Assembly (NCBI GenBank): GCA_038257015.1
Contig: JBBSJS010000034.1
Location: 1 to 9,672 of the forward strand
Length of the DNA: 9,672 nucleotides
From: UBA920 sp038257015
GTDB lineage: Bacteria > Patescibacteriota > Doudnabacteria > UBA920
Reading direction: 5' to 3'
Below, piece by piece: positions 1-4,384 of this stretch. The number at the start of each line of letters is the position of its first letter. Position 1 is the stretch's first letter. Under the pieces are notes generated by a model. The model made no database searches and was not told the origin of the DNA. It worked only from the letters and a program-made list of their open reading frames with translations. A program made the position numbers and the translations under genes.

Positions 1-328
1 CGACTTTGCAATGGTAAGTAATTCAGTTGATGAACTAATTGATTGGCTTAAACAGATCAAACCATTTTTAGAAAATACCCTGAAACTAAACTTGCACCCA
101 GCCAAAGTAATTTTAAGGAAATATCATCAAGGCGTGGATTTTTTAGGTTATGTTCAATACCCTTACCACCGCCAGCTTCGGACAAAAACGAAAAGAAGAA
201 TACTAAAAAAATTAAATGTAGGGGTAAGCGAACAGGCTTTGCACTCTTATCTTGGAGTGTTGTCCCACGCCAATACGCATAAGCTTACCGAAGAAATAAA
301 AAATCAATACTGGTTTAATAAGACATAA
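1..328 (+). CDS. DGR-type reverse transcriptase, C-terminal part (truncated by window edge)
   Basis: This is the C-terminal part of an RNA-directed DNA polymerase. The open frame runs in from the left edge: codons from base 2 read D-F-A-M-V-S, and base 1 fits the last base of a preceding Asp codon, so the window opens inside the catalytic YxDD motif (palm, RT motif 5). The later segments match this RT family: L-H-P-A-K near 86-103, then G-V-D-F-L-G-Y (RT motif 7 region), a basic stretch R-T-K-T-K-R-R, and a thumb-like S-Y-L-G-V-L-S-H-A-N motif. These are the usual C-terminal signatures of diversity-generating-retroelement reverse transcriptases in CPR bacteria. The internal ATG at 11 is not the start. 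The stop at 326-328 lies 4 nt before a strong hairpin, and the next gene, the likely DGR target, is convergent. A retron or group II intron RT is the alternative, but no intron maturase domain follows. Its template repeat is not visible here. Confidence 0.85.
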   Translation, partial: DFAMVSNSVDELIDWLKQIKPFLENTLKLNLHPAKVILRKYHQGVDFLGYVQYPYHRQLRTKTKRRILKKLNVGVSEQALHSYLGVLSHANTHKLTEEIKNQYWFNKT

Positions 329-332
329 GAAA

Positions 333-358
333 GAGGGTTATCGCTTGCGATAACCCTC
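333..358. terminator. 11-bp perfect stem, 4-nt loop between convergent RT and target genes
   Basis: GAGGGTTATCG at 333-343 pairs perfectly with CGATAACCCTC at 348-358 around the loop CTTG (CAAG on the minus strand). On the minus strand the stem is followed by TTTCTTATG, a moderately U-rich tail, so it could end transcription of the target gene. On the plus strand an A-rich stretch follows instead. The geometry also fits the short inverted repeats found just downstream of DGR variable regions, which form a cruciform needed for efficient retrohoming in the Bordetella phage DGR. Both roles are possible. Confidence 0.75.
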
Positions 359-409
359 AAGGTTCAAATCCAAAGAACTCAAAAGGCACAAGGCCACAAA
401 GCTCAAGGA

Positions 410-1186
410 TCAATTGGTGAACTGCCGAAGAAGGCAAACGTGCAGGAAGCCGTAGTTGCCATACGACGGGTTGCCGCCGTTGACGTACAGACCGTCAGTG
501 TCAAAGTTACCGACGCAAGCACGGTTACCGTACGCAGTGAGAGCACTTCCCCAGTGATACCAACCCTTAAGCAGGCGTTTCGTTGTTATCTTGAAGATCG
601 TAACAGTTGCTTCTGCAACTGTGGCTTCGTGTGCACGGTCGTAATTCTGAAGCTTGGCGATTTCCTTTTCTTGATTATCCCAACTGGTTCTTGCGAATCT
701 GCCGTTAAAATCAATCAAGTAATAACCAACTTCGGGCTTTTCGTTCGCCCAACCGTCTTGTTCGAATTTCAGCCACCAATCGTTGTTATTAACACACGGT
801 TGGCTTTTCTTGTCAGTGCCGATTTTTTGCCGTAGCTCACGCAGGCTCAAACCTTGCAAATAGACAAGGCGGAAATCCGTTCCCGCTTCCCTATTGCTTT
901 GAGCACACTGACGTAGGTCTTCTTCACTGTAGCGGATCGGGGCGTTCGCAGGAGCTTCGTAGCCCCACGTTTTGCCCGACTGCTCGGCAGTAACGACTTT
1001 GTCAGCACCAAGAATGTTGAGAGCACGGACAATCGTAACGCTGAGGGAAATGAACTTGTGGGGATTTTCTAAGAAGTCCCCAAAGTTTTCAAACCCTATT
1101 GTTCCGTCTTCAACCTTTCTCCACAAATCTTTCATTTGACCAGCCGTAATTGACGACTGACCGACGACGATTTTTGCTTTCGCCAT
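410..1186 (-). CDS. Putative DGR target protein with C-terminal variable region
   Basis: This gene encodes 258 residues with no signal peptide or membrane segment. The N-terminal half is unrecognised (residues 1-105, starting MAKAKIVVGQ and rich in charged residues). Residues 106-165 (RLVYLQGLSLRELRQKIG, then DWWLKFEQDGWANEKP and GYYLIDFNGRF) and the C-terminus from about 205 (LLKGWYHWGSALT, GNRACVGNFDTDGLYV, GFLHVCLLRQF) resemble target proteins of CPR diversity-generating retroelements. In those, the C-terminal C-type-lectin-like fold carries a variable region (VR) overwritten from a template repeat. The convergent neighbour is a DGR-type reverse transcriptase whose stop is 81 bp away, which strongly supports this. 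Start: ATG at 1186-1184 with AGGAGG 8 nt upstream. Base composition is richer in GC than the neighbours (for example 32/60 at 481-540 against 20/60 at 3001-3060 in lysS), and codons often end in C. The diversified ligand and the cellular location are unknown. The assignment as a DGR target is an inference until the template repeat is found. Confidence 0.75.
   Translation of the reverse strand: MAKAKIVVGQSSITAGQMKDLWRKVEDGTIGFENFGDFLENPHKFISLSVTIVRALNILGADKVVTAEQSGKTWGYEAPANAPIRYSEEDLRQCAQSNREAGTDFRLVYLQGLSLRELRQKIGTDKKSQPCVNNNDWWLKFEQDGWANEKPEVGYYLIDFNGRFARTSWDNQEKEIAKLQNYDRAHEATVAEATVTIFKITTKRLLKGWYHWGSALTAYGNRACVGNFDTDGLYVNGGNPSYGNYGFLHVCLLRQFTN
425..560 (-). repeat. Probable DGR variable region (VR) at the 3' end of the target gene
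   Basis: This covers about residues 209-254 of the target protein. It is rich in Gly, Asn, Tyr, Trp and Cys and has many AAC, TAC, GAC and GGC codons, as expected where template adenines, especially in AAY codons, are mutagenised. The invariant core would be W-Y-H-W, the C-V-G, the D-G-L-Y-V and the end C-L-L-R. The boundaries are approximate because the template repeat that would define them is outside the window. No second copy of this sequence was seen elsewhere in the window. Confidence 0.5.
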
Positions 1187-1194
1187 ATTCGTAT

Positions 1195-1200
1195 CCTCCT
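1195..1200 (-). promoter_or_regulatory. Consensus Shine-Dalgarno AGGAGG of the target gene
   Basis: AGGAGG on the minus strand sits 8 nt from the ATG at 1186-1184 and fixes that start. It is the only full-consensus ribosome binding site in the window; the other complete genes have weak or no such site. Confidence 0.9.
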
Positions 1201-1318
1201 AAAGATGTTTATGTAAAATCGTCCGAGTAGCTGCTCGGATGCAGGCTTCTCGCAAATGAGATGAGCAGTTTGAATACCAAGCCCATGCTATACAAACTGC
1301 CTATTTCATTGATTTAGC
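1201..1318 (-). promoter_or_regulatory. Structured 5' leader of the target gene with two stem-loops
   Basis: From the predicted transcript start near 1312 to the ATG at 1186 the leader is about 125 nt. It holds an 8-bp perfect stem (GCAGTTTG 1265-1272 with CAAACTGC 1293-1300, 20-nt loop) and a 6-bp stem (TCCGAG 1222-1227 with CTCGGA 1234-1239, 6-nt loop), followed by an unstructured A/U-rich stretch and the ribosome binding site. No known riboswitch was recognised. mRNA stabilisation or a role in translation control are possible. Confidence 0.5.
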
Positions 1319-1347
1319 ATTATATTTTTTTTTAGACAAAATGTCAA
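1319..1347 (-). promoter_or_regulatory. Perfect consensus sigma-70 promoter of the target gene
   Basis: On the minus strand TTGACA (1347-1342) and TATAAT (1324-1319) match the consensus at 12 of 12 positions, with an optimal 17-nt spacer containing an A tract next to the -10 box. Transcription should begin near 1312. This predicts strong constitutive expression of the target protein. Confidence 0.88.
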
Positions 1348-1492
1348 TGCCTCGTAATGGTTCAGTACTATTACACGCTTATATAGTTAGTGCCATTAAA
1401 ATACCCTATTAGCTATCCAAATTTTGGGATCAACACACTACCCCTATTATTTCTCAAAACAGTTGCCACGTCTTTCACTATGCGACCCCATG

Positions 1493-1521
1493 AAAAACAT
1501 CTGTTAATGGCAGGTGTTTTT
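1493..1521 (+). terminator. Terminator-like hairpin directly upstream of the peptidase promoter
   Basis: AAAAACATCTG (1493-1503) pairs with CAGGTGTTTTT (1511-1521) around a 7-nt loop: 11 pairs, one a G-U wobble in the plus-strand RNA, ending in a T run at 1517-1522. No plus-strand gene lies between the end of the RT gene and here, so it may stop read-through transcripts running antisense across the target gene. It overlaps the expected -35 region of the next promoter. Confidence 0.5.
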
Positions 1522-1530
1522 TGTTATATT
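1522..1530 (+). promoter_or_regulatory. Extended -10 promoter (TGtTATATT), predicted leaderless start
   Basis: TG-N-TATATT ends 6 nt before the ATG at 1537, so transcription should begin on or next to the A of the start codon. The -35 region is poor, as is common for extended -10 promoters. There is no Shine-Dalgarno sequence, which agrees with leaderless translation. Confidence 0.55.
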
Positions 1531-1536
1531 AATAGC

Positions 1537-2163
1537 ATGAAGAAACTACTACTAACCTCCGCGTTTGTATTCGTCGCCGATGAATTACTGAAAATTCTAC
1601 CTAAACCTCCTGCTGAACTAACTGTTGCTTTTGTACCTACAGCCGCAGATTTATCAGAAGATCCTTGGTATGTGATTGTCGATAGAAAAATTTTGGTTGA
1701 TACGGGTTTTAAGGTTATTGATTTATCGCTGAAAGGGAAAACCAAAAAAGAAGTAAAATCTATTCTGGACCAAGCTTATATTATTTTTGTTGGCGGTGGC
1801 AATACTTTCTATCTTTTGGATGAAGCAAACAAAAGCGGTTTCACAGAATTAGTCCCTCACTATATTGAAAAAGGTGTAATTTACGTTGGCGGTAGTGCAG
1901 GAAGTTATATTGTCTGCCCAACTATTGAAGCTGCGGGATGGCTTGATTCCGATCCAAATGTTGTAAATCTTACTGACCTGAATGCAATGAATATAGTTCC
2001 CTATATCATCAAAGCACATTATGAACCAGAACAAGCTACTGATGTTAAGACAGCTATAGAAAATTGTGTCTACCCGGTAAAAATTTTAACTGACAAGCAA
2101 GCACTTTTAGCAATTGATGAAAACTATCAAATTGTCGGAGAAGGCGAAGAGATATTGCTGTAA
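1537..2163 (+). CDS. S51 peptidase / type 1 glutamine amidotransferase-like protein (PepE-like)
   Basis: This 208-residue cytoplasmic protein resembles dipeptidase E of E. coli (family S51, which cleaves N-terminal Asp dipeptides). The visible signatures are MKKLLLTSAF as the first strand, G-G-G-N-T-F at 86-91, the nucleophile elbow G-G-S-A-G-S with Ser120, C-P-T-I after it, and A-H-Y-E at 160-163 with His161 as the likely catalytic histidine. D137 or a nearby acid may complete the triad. The length is slightly shorter than E. coli PepE (229 residues). I chose ATG 1537 because homologues begin at MKK and an extended -10 promoter lies just before it; upstream in-frame starts at 1390 and 1480-1509 would add about 10 to 50 non-homologous residues. 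A Nudix gene follows after 22 nt, probably in the same operon. Substrate specificity cannot be read from the sequence, since relatives of this family include cyanophycinases and uncharacterised amidotransferase-like proteins. Confidence 0.85.
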   Translation: MKKLLLTSAFVFVADELLKILPKPPAELTVAFVPTAADLSEDPWYVIVDRKILVDTGFKVIDLSLKGKTKKEVKSILDQAYIIFVGGGNTFYLLDEANKSGFTELVPHYIEKGVIYVGGSAGSYIVCPTIEAAGWLDSDPNVVNLTDLNAMNIVPYIIKAHYEPEQATDVKTAIENCVYPVKILTDKQALLAIDENYQIVGEGEEILL

Positions 2164-2185
2164 CTCATAATCTTAAGATCAAATT

Positions 2186-2590
2186 ATGGAAAATAGAAAG
2201 ATAAAATCGAGGTGTGTGTTTTTGAATGAAGGGATGATTTTGCTCTGTCATAATACCCAACATGATTACTACTTTTTCCCAGGTGGGTCATCAGATAATA
2301 ATGAAACAGCAGAAGAAACTTTGAGGAGAGAAATATCTGAAGAGTTCGAAACAGAAATCAGCAACATAAAATTATTGACAACCTTAACAAATGTAGGAAA
2401 ACATTCTGATGAAACAATTTCAATGTTCAGCGCTACTTTCACTGACCCATCGATTTACAACAAAGCAAAAGTTCAAATTCAAGACATGGACGATATGAAT
2501 GCTGAGTGGGTTTCTTTGGATGATGTTAAGCAAAATAGAATCAAATTATTCCCAGAATATGATTACACAAAACTAATCGAGAAAATATAA
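2186..2590 (+). CDS. Nudix hydrolase
   Basis: This 134-residue protein is a single-domain Nudix hydrolase. Such enzymes cleave nucleoside diphosphates linked to another moiety, using Mg2+. The Nudix box spans residues 34-56: G34, E40, then R48-E49-I50-x-E52-E53, the metal-binding helix. The conserved Gly near its end is Glu55 here. Strands before it (CVFLNEGMILLCHN, YYFFPGG) fit the fold, and the typical EWVSLDDV element is at 107-114. The ATG has no clear Shine-Dalgarno sequence. A weak CATAAT lies at 2166-2171, but co-transcription with the peptidase gene 22 nt upstream is more likely. The gene is followed by a terminator. The substrate (mutagenic nucleotide, ADP-ribose, mRNA cap or other) cannot be assigned. 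Confidence 0.88.
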   Translation: MENRKIKSRCVFLNEGMILLCHNTQHDYYFFPGGSSDNNETAEETLRREISEEFETEISNIKLLTTLTNVGKHSDETISMFSATFTDPSIYNKAKVQIQDMDDMNAEWVSLDDVKQNRIKLFPEYDYTKLIEKI

Positions 2591-2610
2591 AAGTGGATTT
2601 AAATTAAATC

Positions 2611-2635
2611 AAAACTACCACTCTTGGTAGTTTTT
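2611..2635 (+). terminator. Intrinsic terminator of the peptidase-Nudix operon
   Basis: AAAACTACCA (2611-2620) pairs with TGGTAGTTTT (2625-2634) around the 4-nt loop CTCT, and the T run continues at 2631-2635. It begins 21 nt after the Nudix stop. Confidence 0.85.
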
Positions 2636-2670
2636 CCTTTAGTCTAAGGTAATTATAGGAAGTGTGCCTA

Positions 2671-2699
2671 ATTACACAATCCCCAGAATATGCTAAAAT
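2671..2699 (+). promoter_or_regulatory. Probable lysS promoter with extended -10
   Basis: ATTACA (2671-2676, 4 of 6 to TTGACA), a 17-nt spacer and TAAAAT (2694-2699) preceded by TGC give an extended -10 promoter. The predicted start near 2706 leaves a leader of about 60 nt. That leader holds a 6-bp stem (GCGACT 2714-2719 with AGTCGC 2737-2742) and no Shine-Dalgarno sequence before the ATG. It is too short for a T-box. Confidence 0.55.
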
Positions 2700-2765
2700 T
2701 AAGGCAATATTTAGCGACTGACGATTATTCTGATTAAGTCGCGCAAAGTAATTAACTAGTTCAAA

Positions 2766-4280
2766 ATGAGTAACCCTAATATAGAAGAAGAAACTGAAGA
2801 AGTTGCAGGAATAAAAGACCGAGAAGAACGAATTAAAAAAATTGAAAAAATTAGAAGCCATAGCATTCTCCCCTACGCCGATAAGTTTGAAAGAACTGCA
2901 AACGCAAGTGAAATCAAACAAGATGATATTGGTAAGACTGTTTCCGTGTCTGGTAGAATCAGTTCTATTCGAAGCATGGGCAAAATCGTCTTTGTAGACT
3001 TAAGAGATTTCAGCGGCAAAATTCAAGTAGTCCTAAAAGAAGAAAATCTTGCAAAAGAAGATTTTGAGAATTTCTTATCACTCATTTCGACTGGAGACTT
3101 TATCGGTGCTACTGGTGAAATTTTTCTTACAAAGCTCGGTGAATTATCGGTGCTGGTTAAACAGTGGTCGGTATTGAGCAAAGCTTTACGGTCTACTCCA
3201 AGCAGTAACTACGCTGTTAAAGAAGTCGAGATTCTCTACAGGAAAAGATATCTCGATATGTTAACCAATCCTGAAACCATGGAGAGATTCAAGCTCCGTA
3301 GCGATTTTGTAAGAGAACTAAGAAATTTCTATTTTGGAAATTCGTTCTATGAAATTGATACCCCAGTATTGGGAAGCACAGCTTCGGGTGCTTTAGCAAA
3401 ACCATTCAAGACTCACCATAATTCTCTTAACATCGATGTGTTCTTAAGAATCGCTCCTGAGCTTTACCTAAAAGAAGCTATTGTTGGTGGGTTTGAAAAA
3501 GTTTTTGAAATCGCTCGCGTGTTTAGAAATGAAGGCTCAGACCCTAGTCACCTTCAAGAATTCACAATGATTGAACACTATGCTGCTTACTGGGATTTTA
3601 AAGCCAACATGGCATTCACAGAAAAAATGATTACCGAGATTGTGTCTAAGCTAAAAGGTGCTCTCAAAATCACAACGCTGAACAAAAATGAAGAAGAGGT
3701 GGAAATCGATCTAAGCGGACCATGGCCAATTATTTCCTTCCGTGACTTGCTAATTAAAGACATTAATATCGATATCGACCAGTTCTTGGATGTGGAATCT
3801 TTGCGTAATGAGATTGTTAGCAAAGGCGTGGAGATTGAAGATGCTGAAAAATTAGGCCGAGGAAATCTTATCGATGCTTTGTATAAAAAAGTTAGCCGTG
3901 CAAAGTTAGTGAACCCCGTCTTTGTTATCAACCATCCTGTTGATCTATCTCCTTTGGCTCGTCGTAGCGACACCAATCCTTTGGAAACTGATAGATTCCA
4001 ACTAGTAATTAACGGTTGGGAAATTGTAAACGCTTATAGTGAATTAATCGACCCAATCGATCAAGCTGAACGATTTGCAGTTCAAACCAAAGCCCGTCAA
4101 GGTGGAGACGAAGAAGCGATGGAAAAAGACGATGCGTACATAGAAGCTATGGAATATGGTATGCCGCCAATGTCCGGTTGGGGCATGGGGCTGGAGCGAA
4201 TGTTGGCATTGCTAACTCACCAGAAAAATCTGAGAGATGTAATCCTCTTCCCTCTTATGCGTCCTGAAAATGATAATTAA
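2766..4280 (+). CDS. lysS: Lysyl-tRNA synthetase, class II
   Basis: This 504-residue cytoplasmic enzyme charges tRNA-Lys with lysine using ATP. Domains: an N-terminal helix (about 15-35), an OB-fold anticodon-binding domain (about 57-140, V-S-V-S-G-R-I then F-V-D-L-R-D), and a class II catalytic domain from about 155 to the end. Motif 2 is at 253-270 (FRNEGSDPSHLQEFTMIE) and motif 3 at 471-478 (GWGMGLER, with the ATP-binding Arg478), followed by R-D-V-I-L-F-P-L-M-R-P, the usual LysRS ending. The length agrees with E. coli LysS (505). The stretch 417-426, GWEIVNAYSE, replaces the common bacterial GREIGNGFSE and looks more like archaeal or eukaryotic class II LysRS, a variant I associate with CPR genomes. 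Start ATG 2766 lacks a Shine-Dalgarno sequence, but no nearer upstream start exists. It has its own promoter and terminator, so it appears monocistronic. Confidence 0.97.
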   Translation: MSNPNIEEETEEVAGIKDREERIKKIEKIRSHSILPYADKFERTANASEIKQDDIGKTVSVSGRISSIRSMGKIVFVDLRDFSGKIQVVLKEENLAKEDFENFLSLISTGDFIGATGEIFLTKLGELSVLVKQWSVLSKALRSTPSSNYAVKEVEILYRKRYLDMLTNPETMERFKLRSDFVRELRNFYFGNSFYEIDTPVLGSTASGALAKPFKTHHNSLNIDVFLRIAPELYLKEAIVGGFEKVFEIARVFRNEGSDPSHLQEFTMIEHYAAYWDFKANMAFTEKMITEIVSKLKGALKITTLNKNEEEVEIDLSGPWPIISFRDLLIKDINIDIDQFLDVESLRNEIVSKGVEIEDAEKLGRGNLIDALYKKVSRAKLVNPVFVINHPVDLSPLARRSDTNPLETDRFQLVINGWEIVNAYSELIDPIDQAERFAVQTKARQGGDEEAMEKDDAYIEAMEYGMPPMSGWGMGLERMLALLTHQKNLRDVILFPLMRPENDN

Positions 4281-4336
4281 GAACAGTTTAGTGACGGTAA
4301 ACTTTTATTTATCCGATTCATAAACTTATACCAAAA

Positions 4337-4370
4337 ATAAAAAGGCACCACTTCAACGTGATGCTTTTTT
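4337..4370. terminator. Shared bidirectional terminator between lysS and the surface-protein gene
   Basis: An A-rich arm with GGCACCAC (4337-4350) pairs imperfectly with GTGATGCTTTTTT (4358-4370) around TTCAAC, with one bulge and one mismatch. T runs follow on both strands (TTTTTT on plus, TTTTTATTTTT on minus), so it can end both convergent transcripts. It lies 56 nt after the lysS stop and 15 nt after the stop of the minus-strand gene. Confidence 0.75.
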
Positions 4371-4384
4371 ATTTTAATGTCTCT

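Larger units (their letters stand above)
1201..1536. other. Intergenic region between divergent genes (target and peptidase)
   Basis: This 336-bp region holds the leader and promoter of the target gene on its left side (1201-1347), then about 145 bp (1348-1492) in which I see no gene, RNA or repeat. The terminator-like hairpin and promoter of the peptidase gene occupy 1493-1536. An in-frame GTG at 1390 extends the peptidase frame leftward but is not a credible start. Confidence 0.7.

Noticed and set aside
355..381. GGTTCAAATCC resembling a tRNA T-arm
   Set aside because: Flanking bases allow only two stem pairs, and no acceptor, D or anticodon arm is present.
335..412. TGA read-through (as in Gracilibacteria-type code) extending the target protein by 23 codons to TAA
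   Set aside because: The extension is hydrophobic low-complexity sequence translated from the A-rich spacer and stem; C-L-L-R near the TGA is the expected VR end, and no in-frame TGA occurs inside any other gene.
440..835. 131-codon plus-strand open frame antisense to the DGR target gene
   Set aside because: It lies wholly within the target gene, has no ribosome binding site and encodes nothing recognisable. C-ending codons on the other strand keep it open by chance.
1390..1536. GTG start at 1390 giving a longer peptidase
   Set aside because: The added 49 residues do not resemble the family, cross a terminator hairpin and a promoter, and homologues start at the MKK at 1537.
3587..3976. 129-codon minus-strand open frame within lysS
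   Set aside because: It overlaps the lysS catalytic domain completely, and its product resembles no family I know.
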